A stretch of DNA of 64,000 bases from Yoonia sp. (lineage in GTDB: Bacteria; Pseudomonadota; Alphaproteobacteria; Rhodobacterales; Rhodobacteraceae): the NCBI RefSeq assembly GCF_018402175.1, contig NZ_JAGYJK010000018.1:532896-596895 (forward strand), in the 5' to 3' direction. This document shows positions 47,611-56,821 of the stretch, in pieces. The translations under genes and the position numbers were made by a program. Every line of letters begins with the position of its first letter. Within the stretch, counting starts at the first letter, position 1. The notes under the pieces are model-generated. The model was not told the DNA's origin. It saw only the letters and a program-made list of their open reading frames with translations, and did no database searches.

Positions 47611-49154
47611 CCAGTGTCGCGCAAAGCCTTGTGCGCTGGTTGCAGCAGATGGGGACCGAGGTGATTTTCGGCATCCCCGGCGTGCATACGATCGAGCTTT
47701 ACCGCGCCCTGCCCGACGCGGGCATCCGCCATGTCACCCCGCGCCACGAAGCGGGGGCAGGTTTCATGGCCGATGGCTATGCCCGCGTGTCGGGGCGGTT
47801 CGGCGTGGCGCTGGTGATCACCGGGCCGGGGCTGACCAATATCCTGACGCCGATGGCGCAGGCGCGCGCGGATTCTGTGCCGATGCTGGTCATCTCCGGC
47901 GTGAACCGGCGGGATAGTCTGGGCAAGGGGTTGGGGCATCTGCACGAACTGCCCGATCAACTGGCGCTGAGCGCGACACTGGGTCCGGCGTTTCATCTGG
48001 ACCAGCCCGCCGATCTGCCCGCGATCCTTGACCAGATTGCCATTGCCCTGACCACGGGGCGCGGCGGGCCGGTGCATCTGCAAATCCCGCTCGACCTGAT
48101 GGCGGCAGAGGCGCCCGATGCGCCAAGCCGCATCGCCGACCAAGCCGCCGACGCCCTGCCGGATGTCAGCGCCGCGAATACCTTGCTGGCACAGGCGCAA
48201 CGCCCTGTCATCATTGCCGGTGGTGGCTGCCGCCGCGCGGGTGCCGCGCTGCAAGCTTTGGCCGACCGCCTTGGCGCGCCGGTGATCCTGACCACCAATG
48301 CGCGCGGGCTGATGCACGGGCATCCGCTGGTCGTGCCTGCCTCGCCCAGCCTTGCGCCGGTGCGCGACCTGATCGCATCGGCGGATCAACTGCTGGTGCT
48401 GGGGTCCGAAATCGGGCCGACGGATTGGGACATGTATGACGATGGTGGCCTGCCGGACCTTACCCAGATGATCCGCGTCGATACCGACGCCGCCCAGTTG
48501 GCGCGCCATCCTGCCGCCCTGACGCTGCACGGTGATGTCGCCGCAATCCTGCCGCAGCTACAGGGCCAAGCCAGCGCCGATGGCGCGGACCGCGCCGCCC
48601 AAGCGCGGAACGCGGCCCATGCCGCGCTGCCCGCTGGCTATGCCGCCGAGATCGCCCTGCTGAACCGCCTGCGCGATACCTGCCCCCGCGCGATCATGGT
48701 CGGGGATTCCACGCAAGTCGTCTATGCAGGCAACCTTTATTTCGACCACGACCGGCCCTGCGGCTGGTTCAATGCGGCGACAGGCTACGGCGCGCTTGGC
48801 TATGCGCCGGGGGCGGCGGTAGGGGCGGCATTGGCGGCCCCTGACGCGCGCATCCTGTGCCTGATCGGCGATGGCGGGCTGATGTTCAGCCCCGGTGAGT
48901 TGCTGACAGCGGTCGAGGAAAAGCTGAACATCACCTTTATCGTGTTCAACAACGCAGGCTATGGCGAAATCGCCAGCGCGATGAAAGCCGCAGGCGCGCA
49001 GGTGCTGGGCTGCACCCCGCGCCCGCCGGATTTCGCCGATCTCGCGCGCGCCTGCGGTCTGCCATTTGCCCGCACCACGCCCGATGCAATCGACGCGACG
49101 CAATCCGGCCCCCGCATGATCGAAGTCACCTTGCCGCCTGTCACGACGACCTGA
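47607..49154 (+). CDS. ThDP-dependent 2-ketoarginine (5-guanidino-2-oxopentanoate) decarboxylase, AruI-like
   Basis: 515 residues from MTSVAQSLVRWLQQMG. N-terminal PYR domain with catalytic Glu in RHEAGAGFMADGYAR; central domain; C-terminal PP domain with GDGGLMFSPGELLTAVE and NNAGYGEIAS (ThDP/Mg binding). Acetolactate-synthase-like family; no FAD or regulatory subunit needed. Decarboxylates 2-ketoarginine to 4-guanidinobutyraldehyde. Convergent overlap of 14 bases with the CdhR-like gene. Confidence 0.86.
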   Translation: MTSVAQSLVRWLQQMGTEVIFGIPGVHTIELYRALPDAGIRHVTPRHEAGAGFMADGYARVSGRFGVALVITGPGLTNILTPMAQARADSVPMLVISGVNRRDSLGKGLGHLHELPDQLALSATLGPAFHLDQPADLPAILDQIAIALTTGRGGPVHLQIPLDLMAAEAPDAPSRIADQAADALPDVSAANTLLAQAQRPVIIAGGGCRRAGAALQALADRLGAPVILTTNARGLMHGHPLVVPASPSLAPVRDLIASADQLLVLGSEIGPTDWDMYDDGGLPDLTQMIRVDTDAAQLARHPAALTLHGDVAAILPQLQGQASADGADRAAQARNAAHAALPAGYAAEIALLNRLRDTCPRAIMVGDSTQVVYAGNLYFDHDRPCGWFNAATGYGALGYAPGAAVGAALAAPDARILCLIGDGGLMFSPGELLTAVEEKLNITFIVFNNAGYGEIASAMKAAGAQVLGCTPRPPDFADLARACGLPFARTTPDAIDATQSGPRMIEVTLPPVTTT

Positions 49155-50109
49155 TCCGGCTGGGCGGTACACCGAACCGCCGCCGGAATGCGCGCGAAAA
49201 GCTGGTGGGGTCCACAAATCCACAGCGCAGCGCAATATCACGCAGATCGTGGCGCGTGTCGGTGACCATCCGCCGTGCCATCTGCAGCCGCAGGTCCAGA
49301 TAGGCCGCACCCGGCCCCTGGCCCAAGGTATCGCGGAACAGCTGCTCCATCCGGCGCAGGCCCAGCCCTTGCGCGCGCGCGATTGTCTCCAGCGGCAACG
49401 GGTCCTCCAGATGCGCATTCATCAGCGCCAGCGCCCCCGCCAGCCGCAGATCGCGTGCGACAGGCAACAGGCCGGGGCGCTGCGGACGGCTGCCATCTGA
49501 CTGCGGCTCGTATTGGAACGATGCAGCCACCTGCCCGGCCAGCCCCGCCCCACAACGTGCGCCGATCAGATGCAGCATCAGGTCGGCAGCAGGGGCGGCA
49601 CCGCCCGCCGTGAACCGGTTGCGCGAAATGACGAAACGGTCCGGCACGACATCGACAGCCCTGTGCGCGCTGGCGAAATCCTCCAGATCCTCCCAATGCA
49701 CGGTGGCGCGGTGACCATCCAACAGCCCTGCCCGCGCCAGCACCCACGGCCCCGCATCGACCGCCCCCACCGCGCGGAACCGCCCCGCGACACGGCGCAG
49801 ACCCGCGATCAGCGGGCGGGTGGCGACCTCGGACTGGTTGTAGCCAGCAACGACGATCAGCGCATCGGCCCCTTCCGCTGCTGCAAGCGGCCCAATCGCA
49901 GGCAAGGCAATCCCGCAGGTCAGCGCCACATCCGCCCCCGAAGGCGAGACCACACGCCAGCGGAACCTGTCCTGCCCCAGATGCCTGTTCGCGTTGCGCA
50001 AAGGGTCGAGCACCGACGCCACTTCCAATATCGAGGCGCGCGGCAACACCAGCACCGCGATATCAAGCGGCAGGGTCGAAGGCGCGAAGATGGATTCAGA
50101 AATCGTCAT
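49141..50109 (-). CDS. GlxA/CdhR-like AraC-family regulator
   Basis: 322 residues from MTISESIFAPSTLP. N-terminal GATase1/DJ-1-like domain (about 10-180; DIAVLVLPRASILEVASVL, then GVDAGPWVLARAGLLDG-like stretch) and C-terminal AraC DNA-binding domain with two HTHs (PLETIARAQGLGLRRMEQL; DIALRCGFVDPTSFSRAFR). This is the architecture of CdhR, the activator of carnitine catabolism, and the gene is divergent from the carnitine cluster. It likely activates 50177 onward. Confidence 0.88.
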   Translation of the reverse strand: MTISESIFAPSTLPLDIAVLVLPRASILEVASVLDPLRNANRHLGQDRFRWRVVSPSGADVALTCGIALPAIGPLAAAEGADALIVVAGYNQSEVATRPLIAGLRRVAGRFRAVGAVDAGPWVLARAGLLDGHRATVHWEDLEDFASAHRAVDVVPDRFVISRNRFTAGGAAPAADLMLHLIGARCGAGLAGQVAASFQYEPQSDGSRPQRPGLLPVARDLRLAGALALMNAHLEDPLPLETIARAQGLGLRRMEQLFRDTLGQGPGAAYLDLRLQMARRMVTDTRHDLRDIALRCGFVDPTSFSRAFRRRFGVPPSRIRSS

Positions 50110-50176
50110 AATATTTTCGTAAATCGCCAAGCCGCCCCGCGCAACCCTGTTAGCCTCAGCACCAAGGAGGACCCCC

Positions 50177-51086
50177 ATGCCACTTTCCATGAACCGCGAG
50201 GTTTTCATCACCTGTGCCGTCACCGGATCGGGCGGCACGCAGGATATGTCACCGCATGTCCCCCGCTCGCCCGCACAAATCGCCGACCGCCGCCATCGAT
50301 GCGGCCAAGGCGGGGGCGGCCATCGTGCATTGCCATGTCCGCGACCCCGCGACCGGCAAACCGTCGCGCGACCCCGCGCTTTACCGCGAAGTGACCGAGC
50401 GTATCCGCGACGCGGATACCGATGTGATCCTGAACCTGACCGCCGGCATGGGCGGTGATCTGGTGTTCGACGGCACCGAAGCCATGCACCGTATGTCGCA
50501 GACATCCGACATGGCGGGGGCTGCGGAACGGGTGCAGCATGTGATCGATTGCCGCCCTGAAATCTGCACGCTCGATTGCGGCACGATGAATTTCGCCGAG
50601 GCCGATTACGTCATGGTCAACACCCCCGGCATGTTGCGCGATATGGCGACGCGGATGGTGGCCTCTGGCGTGCGTATCGAGATCGAGGCGTTTGATACCG
50701 GCCATCTGTGGTTCGCCAAGCAACTGGTCGCCGAAGGCATCATCCCCGACCCCGTGCTGGTGCAGCTTTGCATGGGCGTGCCATGGGGCGCGCCCGATGA
50801 TCTGAACACCTTTCTGGCGATGGTGAACAACGTGCCGCCGCATTGGCACTGGTCGGCCTTTGCACTGGGGCGCAATGAAATGCCCTATGTCGCGGCGGCG
50901 GTGCTGGCGGGTGGCAATGTGCGGGTCGGGCTGGAGGACAATCTTTACCTGTCCAAAGGCGTGCTGGCGACAAACGCGCAACTGGTCGAGAAAGCGGCAA
51001 CCATCATCGCAAACATGGGCGCGCGGGTGATCGGGCCGGATGCCGTCCGCGACCGCCTCCATCTGACGAAACGGGCACCGCTATGA
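50177..51086 (+). CDS. BKACE (DUF849) 3-dehydrocarnitine cleavage enzyme, frameshifted
   Basis: About 302 residues when rejoined. MNREVFITCAVTGSGGTQD and PHVPRSPAQIA are in one frame; AAIDAAKAGAAIVHCHVRDP in the next. Dropping one C at 50287-50288 joins them. HCHVRDP is the zinc-binding HxH of BKACE enzymes and MGVPWGAPDDLN a later signature. It would condense dehydrocarnitine with acetyl-CoA to give betainyl-CoA and acetoacetate. An AAGGAGG ribosome site precedes the start. The stop overlaps the carnitine dehydrogenase start by 4 bases. Confidence 0.86.
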
Positions 51087-52526
51087 AGGCCGCAATCATC
51101 GGCGGCGGCGTGATCGGCGGCGGCTGGGCCGCCCGGTTCCTGCTGAATGGTTGGGATGTCGCGGTCTTTGACCCCGACCCCGACGCCCCGCGCAAGATTG
51201 ACGCCGTGCTGGACAACGCCAAACTGTCGCTGCCTGCCCTGTCCGATGTGCCGCTGCCCGCGATGGGGCAGCTCAGCTTTGCCGCGAGCTTGGCCGAGGC
51301 TGTGACAGGCGCGGATTACATTCAGGAATCCGTCTCCGAACGGCTGGACCTGAAACACCGCGTTTATGCAGAAATCCAAAAGGTTTCGCCGGATACCCCG
51401 CTTGGCTCCTCCACATCCGGCTACAAGCCAAGCCAATTGCAAGAAGGGGCGATCAACCCTGCGACGATCTTTGTCGCCCATCCATTCAACCCCGTCTACC
51501 TGCTGCCTCTGGCCGAGGTGGTGCCCAGCCCCGCCAGCGACGCCGCCCTGATCGAACGGGTCAAGGATACGTTGCGCGGGATCGGCATGTTCCCCCTGCA
51601 TGTGCGCAAGGAAATCGACGCCCATATCGCCGATCGGTTCCTCGAGGCGGTCTGGCGCGAGGCGCTCTGGCTGGTCAAGGACGGCATCGCCACGACCGAG
51701 GAAATCGACGAGGCGATCCGCATGGGGTTCGGGTTGCGCTGGGGCCAGATGGGCCTGTTCGAGACCTACCGGATCGCAGGCGGCGAAGCAGGGATGAAAC
51801 ATTTTCTGGAACAGTTCGGCCCCTGCCTGACATGGCCTTGGACGAAACTGATGGATGTGCCGGACTTCAACGACGAACTGGTCGATCTGATCGCAGGCCA
51901 GTCCGATGCGCAATCGGGGCATCACACGATCCGCGAGCTGGAACGGATCCGCGACAGCAATCTGGTGGGCTTTCTGCGGGTGCTGAAAGACCGCGATTGG
52001 GGCGCGGGGCGCGTGCTGAAAGCACATGACGCGGCAAGGCGTGACGCGGTGCAGACGCCGGACGCCGACGCCCCGCTGGTGCGCTTGCAGGTGCTGCCCA
52101 GCTGGATCGACTACAACGGCCATATGACCGAAAGCCGCTATCTGTTCGCAGGCTCGGAAACCTCGGACACGCTGCTGCGGCTGATCGGGGCGGATATGGA
52201 CATATGTCGCGGGCGGGCACAGCTATTACACCGCCGAAACCCACATCCGCCATCTGGGCGAGGCGAAACTGGGCGATCATCTGACCGGATCGGTGCAGGT
52301 GCTGGGCGCGGATGACAAGCGGTTGCATATCTTCATCACCATCGCGCGTGATGGGGATGCCGTGGCGACGCTGGAACAGATGCTTTTGCATGTGGACATG
52401 GCCGCAGGCAAGACCTGCCCTGCCGCCCCCGCCGTGCTGGACCAGTTGTTCGCCATCCGAGATGCCCATGCCAGCCTGCCGCGCCCTGCGGGCACGGGCC
52501 GCCATATCGGACAGGGGAAAAGCTGA
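51083..52526 (+). CDS. L-carnitine dehydrogenase fused to betainyl-CoA thioesterase, frameshifted
   Basis: About 480 residues when rejoined. Residues 1-320: 3-hydroxyacyl-CoA-dehydrogenase-like with NAD motif IGGGVIGGGWAARF and HPFNPVYLLPLAEVV. From about residue 335, WIDYNGHMTESRYLFAGSE begins a hot-dog thioesterase. The literal frame goes wrong at about 52200; dropping one base gives YVAGGHSYYTAETHIRHLG and the rest of the domain to 52526. This fused CDH-thioesterase form is known in alphaproteobacteria. Converts carnitine to dehydrocarnitine and frees glycine betaine from betainyl-CoA. Confidence 0.87.
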
Positions 52527-53690
52527 TGCATTTTGCCATGACCGACGAACAGCGGATGATCGTGGACACGACCCGCGCTTTCGTCGCGGCGGAACTTTAT
52601 CCGCATGAAGCGCTGGTCGAACGCACCGGCCATCTGCCGATGGAGCTGATCCGCGAGATTCAGGCCAAGGCGATGGCCGCAGGTCTTTATGCCGCCAATA
52701 TGCCCGAAGAGGTCGGCGGCGCGGGTCTCGATACCCTGTCATGGCTGCTTTATGAACGCGAATTGGGCCGCGCCAATTACGCGCTGCACTGGACCTGCGT
52801 GGCGCGGCCATCGAACATCCTGCTGGCAGGGACAGAAGCGCAACGCGAAAGGTACCTCTACCCCTGCCTGCGCGGCGAGACATGGGATTGTCTGGCGATG
52901 ACCGAACCCGGCGCCGGATCCGACCTGCGCGGCATGCAGGCCAGCGCGCGGCAGGACGGCGGTGACTGGGTGCTGAACGGCACCAAGCATTTCATCAGCC
53001 ATGCCGATATCGCAGGCTTCACCATCGCATTCATGGCGACGGGCGAAGAAGTCCACGCCGCGCGGCCCCAAGAAAAAGATCACGGCCTTCTTCGTGGACA
53101 AAGGCACGCCGGGCTTCACCGTGCGTGAAGGGTACCGCAACGTCAGCCACCGCGGCTATTCCAACGCCATTCTGGACTTCGACGATTGCCGCATACCGGC
53201 CGAGAATATTCTGGGCGAGGTGCATAAAGGGTTCGAAGTCGCCAATGACTGGCTGGGGGCCACGCGATTGCAGGTGGCCGCCACTTGTCTGGGGCGTGCC
53301 GACCGTGCGCTGGATCACGCGGTGCGCTATGCGGCGGAACGGCGCCAGTTCGGCCAGCAGATCGGTAAGTTTCAAGGCGTCAGTTTCAAGCTGGCCGATA
53401 TGGCGATGGAGCTGAAAGCCGCCGAATTGCTGACATGGGAGGCCGGCTGGAAGTGCGATCAAGGCAGCGTCACCGAGGCCGATATGGCCATGGCCAAGCT
53501 GAAAGCCAGCGAAGTGCTGGCCATGGTCGCGGACGAGGCGATCCAGATCCATGGCGGCATGGGGTTGATGGACGACCTGCCACTGGAACGGATCTGGCGC
53601 GATGCAAGGGTCGAACGGATCTGGGAAGGCACCAGCGAAATCCAGCGGCACATCATCAGCCGGCAACTCTTGCGCCCGCATGAGGGCTAG
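52526..53690 (+). CDS. Acyl-CoA dehydrogenase (gamma-butyrobetainyl/crotonobetainyl-CoA type), frameshifted
   Basis: About 387 residues when rejoined. N-terminal MTDEQRMIVDTTRAFV, FAD motif LAMTEPGAGSDLRGMQ, then after a one-base shift at 53053-53054 PRGPKKKITAFFVDKGTPGF and the C-terminal helices with RRQFGQQIGKFQG, IHGGMGLMDD and WEGTSEIQRH. The start shares a base with the preceding stop. In a carnitine setting it most likely oxidises gamma-butyrobetainyl-CoA; this is inference from context. Confidence 0.86.
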
Positions 53691-53692
53691 TC

Positions 53693-53711
53693 AGGGGGCT
53701 GTCTGCCCCCT
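53693..53711 (+). terminator. Hairpin after the acyl-CoA dehydrogenase gene
   Basis: AGGGGGC and GCCCCCT form a 7-bp stem with a 5-base loop, 3 bases after the stop. It is the first of three strong hairpins in the 256-base spacer to the CoA ligase gene; no T-run. Confidence 0.45.
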
Positions 53712-53726
53712 CGGCGCGACGCGCCT

Positions 53727-53919
53727 CACCCCCGAGGATATTTTTGAACAGATGAAACGATATGTTAACCAATCCGTTGCAGACTGATCGGGCGGTACAG
53801 GGGGGGACCCCGATGACCGCAACAGGTGAAGTTTCCCTGTCCCGCACTGTCGGGACAGGGCGACGCCCCTGTTTCATCTGTTTACAAATATCCTGGGGGT
53901 CCGGGGGCAAGGCCCCCGG
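53727..53919. repeat. Inverted pair of conserved elements enclosing hairpins
   Basis: CACCCCCGAGGATATTTTTG-type element at 53727-53758 and its inverted relative GTTTCATCTGTTTACAAATA at 53871-53900 face each other. Between them is a perfect 10-bp hairpin (CCCTGTCCCG/CGGGACAGGG, 53835-53860), and just after them CCGGGGGC/GCCCCCGG (53901-53919). Confidence 0.6.
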
Positions 53920-53946
53920 CTGCCTGCACCGCAGGCAGATGCAGCT

Positions 53947-55947
53947 ATGACAGATCTGTCGCGCCTGCTGCGACCGTGCAGCATTGCGGTGCTTGGCTCT
54001 GGCTGGGCTGCCAACGTCATTGAACAATGCCAGCGCATGGGGTTCGATGGTCCGGTCTGGCCCGTGCACCCAACGCGCGACCAGATCGCCGGGGTGCGCT
54101 GTTACCCTTCGCTGACCGATCTGCCTGCCGCACCTGATGCGACCTTTATCGGGGTCAATCGCCATGCGACGGTGGATGTTGTGGCCGAACTGGCCAGTAT
54201 CGGCGCGGGCGGCGCGATCTGTTTCGCTTCGGGCTGGCGCGAAACCGGCGACGGCGATTTGCAGGACCGGCTGGTCGCGCGCGCGGGGAAGATGCCGATC
54301 CTCGGGCCAAATTGTTATGGCGTGATCAACTATCTTGACGGGGCATTGCTCTGGCCGGATCAGCATGGCGGGCGGCGGGTCGCGCGGGGTGTGGCGTTGA
54401 TCAGCCAGTCCTCCAACATCGTGATCAACCTGACGATGCAGGCGCGCGGCTTGCCCATCGCCTATGTCGCCTGTCTGGGCAATGCGGCCCAGGTCGGGCT
54501 GGCACAACTGGCGCGCGCCTTGCTGGCGGATGAGCGTGTCACCGCCCTGGGGCTTTACATCGAAGGTCTGGGTGACGCCGCCGGTTTCGCCACCGTGGCC
54601 GAGGCTGCACGGGCGGCAGGCAAAGGCATCGTCGCGATCAAATCCGGCAAGACGGCAGCCGCACAGACTGCTGCCGCATCGCATACCGCATCTTTGGCGG
54701 GCGGCGGTGCGGCCTCCTCTGCCTATTTGCGCCAGATCGGGGTGGCCGAGGTGAACACGCCGGCAGAATTGCTCGAAACGCTCAAAATCCTGCACCTGTA
54801 CGGGCAAGGGTTGGGCCGACGGCTTTGCGCTGTGGCCTGTTCAGGGGGCGAGGCCGGGCTGGTCGCGGATATGGCCGCGCCTTTGGGGCTGGCGTTTCCA
54901 CCGCCCGATCCGGCGCAAGCGGGCCATCTCGCGGACACGCTCGGCCCTTTGGTCACCATCGCAAACCCGCTGGATTACCAGACCTTCATCTGGGGCGACG
55001 GGCCGCGCACGACAGAGGTTTTCAGCACCATGCTGGCAGGCTATGACGCGGGGCTGTTCATCATCGACCCGCCGCGCCCCGACCGCTGCGATCCGGCCAG
55101 TTTTGCCCCCGCGCTGGACGCGATCGTCGCCGCCGCGCGCGCCACCGGCAAACCCGCGTTTCCTGTTGCCTCGCTGCCCGAAAACTTTGACGAGGACCGC
55201 GCCATCGCGCTGATGGATCAAGGCATTGCACCGCTGATGGGGCTGGAGACGGCGCTGGCGGCAGTGCGCGCAGCGCAGGTCACGGCAGGGCGCGCAGGGT
55301 GGCGCAACTGGTCGCCCATCGCGCGCACCGGCCCGCTGACTTTGCTGGACGAGGCCACAGCCAAGGCGCGGCTGGCGACGGCGGGCGTCGCGGTACCGCG
55401 CGGCATCGCTGCGCCGACGATCCAAGCCCTGACAGCCGCAGCGCAAGACCTGACACCGCCCCTGGCGCTGAAAGGGCTGGGCTTTGCCCATAAGACCGAG
55501 GCGGGCGCCGTGCGCCTGCATCTTGCCACGATCAAAGGGCAGGCGGAAATGCCGGGGGCTGTCGGCTATCTGGCCGAGGAAATGGTGACGGGTGCCATCG
55601 TCGAACTCTTGCTTGGCGCGCGCCGCGATCCGGTTTACGGCGCAACGCTGACGCTGGGTTTCGGCGGGGTCGCGGCGGAAGTGTTGGCCGATACCGTCAC
55701 GCTGGTCCTGCCGGTGACAGCCGCCGATATCGCGGACGGCCTGCGCCGCCTGACGCTCTGGCCGCTGCTGGATGGTTATCGCGGCAGACCGCGCGCCGAT
55801 GTCGGCGCGGTAATCCACACGGCGCTGGCCTTGCAGGACATGCTGGCAACCGACAGGATGCTGGAAGAAATTGAAATCAATCCGCTGATGGTCGGGGCAG
55901 ATTTTGCCGTGGCCGCGGATGCCGTGATCTGGAAGGACACCCCATGA
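53947..55947 (+). CDS. ADP-forming acyl-CoA synthetase (acetate-CoA ligase family)
   Basis: 666 residues. Order: CoA-binding Rossmann domain (about 1-130), succinyl-CoA-ligase-like domain with the phospho-His region ASHTASLAGGG (about 240-250), and an ATP-grasp domain (about 460-660; LLDEATAKARLATAGV, then KTEAGAVRLHL). Makes a CoA thioester with ATP giving ADP. In this cluster the substrate is probably gamma-butyrobetaine or carnitine; inference. The stop overlaps the crotonase start by 4 bases. Confidence 0.88.
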   Translation: MTDLSRLLRPCSIAVLGSGWAANVIEQCQRMGFDGPVWPVHPTRDQIAGVRCYPSLTDLPAAPDATFIGVNRHATVDVVAELASIGAGGAICFASGWRETGDGDLQDRLVARAGKMPILGPNCYGVINYLDGALLWPDQHGGRRVARGVALISQSSNIVINLTMQARGLPIAYVACLGNAAQVGLAQLARALLADERVTALGLYIEGLGDAAGFATVAEAARAAGKGIVAIKSGKTAAAQTAAASHTASLAGGGAASSAYLRQIGVAEVNTPAELLETLKILHLYGQGLGRRLCAVACSGGEAGLVADMAAPLGLAFPPPDPAQAGHLADTLGPLVTIANPLDYQTFIWGDGPRTTEVFSTMLAGYDAGLFIIDPPRPDRCDPASFAPALDAIVAAARATGKPAFPVASLPENFDEDRAIALMDQGIAPLMGLETALAAVRAAQVTAGRAGWRNWSPIARTGPLTLLDEATAKARLATAGVAVPRGIAAPTIQALTAAAQDLTPPLALKGLGFAHKTEAGAVRLHLATIKGQAEMPGAVGYLAEEMVTGAIVELLLGARRDPVYGATLTLGFGGVAAEVLADTVTLVLPVTAADIADGLRRLTLWPLLDGYRGRPRADVGAVIHTALALQDMLATDRMLEEIEINPLMVGADFAVAADAVIWKDTP

Positions 55948-56741
55948 TGCAGATGCGCAGCGATGGCCCGATCCACACCCGCCGCGAGGGTGCGGTTCTC
56001 GAAGTCACGCTTGACCGGCCCAAGGCCAATGCGATCGATCTGGCCACCAGCCGGATCATGGGCGAGGTGTTCCGCGATTTCCGCGATGACGACAGTCTGC
56101 GGGTCGCGATCCTGCGGGCGGCGGGCGACAAGTTTTTTTGCCCCGGTTGGGACCTGAAAGCCGCCGCTGAAGGTGACGCGGTTGATGCAGATTACGGCGT
56201 CGGCGGTTTTGGCGGCCTGCAGGAACTGCCGCATCTGAACAAACCGGTGATCGCCGCCGTCAACGGCATCTGCTGCGGCGGCGGGCTGGAACTGGCGCTC
56301 AGCTGCGATCTGATCCTTGCGTCTGACACAGCCACCTTTGCGCTGCCGGAAATCCGGTCGGGCACGGTGGCGGATGCCGCCTCGATCAAACTGCCCAAGC
56401 GCATCCCCTATCATGTCGCCATGGATCTGTTGTTGACCGGTCGCTGGTTCGATGCGCCAGAAGCCCTGCACTGGGGGCTTCTGCGCGAGATCACGACACC
56501 GGCCGATCTGCTGCCCAAGGCTTGGGCGCTTGCCCGCATGCTCGAAAACGGCCCGCCACTGGTCTATGCCGCGATCAAGGACATCGTGCGCGAGGCCGAA
56601 GCCATGCGGTTCCAAGACGCGCTGAACCGCGTCACCAAACGGCAATTCGCGACCGTGGACCAGCTTTACGCCAGCGACGACCAGAAAGAAGGCGCGCGCG
56701 CCTTTGCCGAAAAACGCGATCCGGTCTGGACCGGGCGCTAG
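55944..56741 (+). CDS. Enoyl-CoA hydratase/isomerase (CaiD-like)
   Basis: 265 residues, crotonase fold. Oxyanion-hole segments are AAGDKFFCPGWDLKAA and VNGICCGGGLELALSCD; LPEIRSGTVADAAS provides the Glu in the second catalytic position. CaiD/carnitinyl-CoA dehydratase-like; would hydrate crotonobetainyl-CoA to carnitinyl-CoA. Coupled to the CoA ligase. Confidence 0.88.
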   Translation: MMQMRSDGPIHTRREGAVLEVTLDRPKANAIDLATSRIMGEVFRDFRDDDSLRVAILRAAGDKFFCPGWDLKAAAEGDAVDADYGVGGFGGLQELPHLNKPVIAAVNGICCGGGLELALSCDLILASDTATFALPEIRSGTVADAASIKLPKRIPYHVAMDLLLTGRWFDAPEALHWGLLREITTPADLLPKAWALARMLENGPPLVYAAIKDIVREAEAMRFQDALNRVTKRQFATVDQLYASDDQKEGARAFAEKRDPVWTGR

Positions 56742-56802
56742 ATTTGCAGCCACTTTGCGCACCGGCCGTTCGCGGCGGGCGCAAAGGCCATGCGGCGCCT
56801 GT

Positions 56803-56820
56803 AGGGCGACCGCCCTTTCG
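56803..56820 (+). terminator. Short terminator between convergent crotonase and tupA genes
   Basis: AGGGCG/CGCCCT stem with a 2-base loop followed by TT-rich sequence on the plus strand and A/T on the minus strand; sits exactly between converging genes, so it may serve both. Confidence 0.45.
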
Positions 56821-56821
56821 A

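Noticed and set aside
47106..48530. Long minus-strand open frame (474 codons) antisense to aruH/aruI
   Set aside because: His/Arg/Gln-rich shadow typical of high-GC DNA; the plus-strand genes have full catalytic motifs.
50945..52123. Minus-strand open frame of 392 codons in the carnitine region
   Set aside because: Antisense shadow of carnitine dehydrogenase, which has a clear NAD-binding motif and operon coupling.
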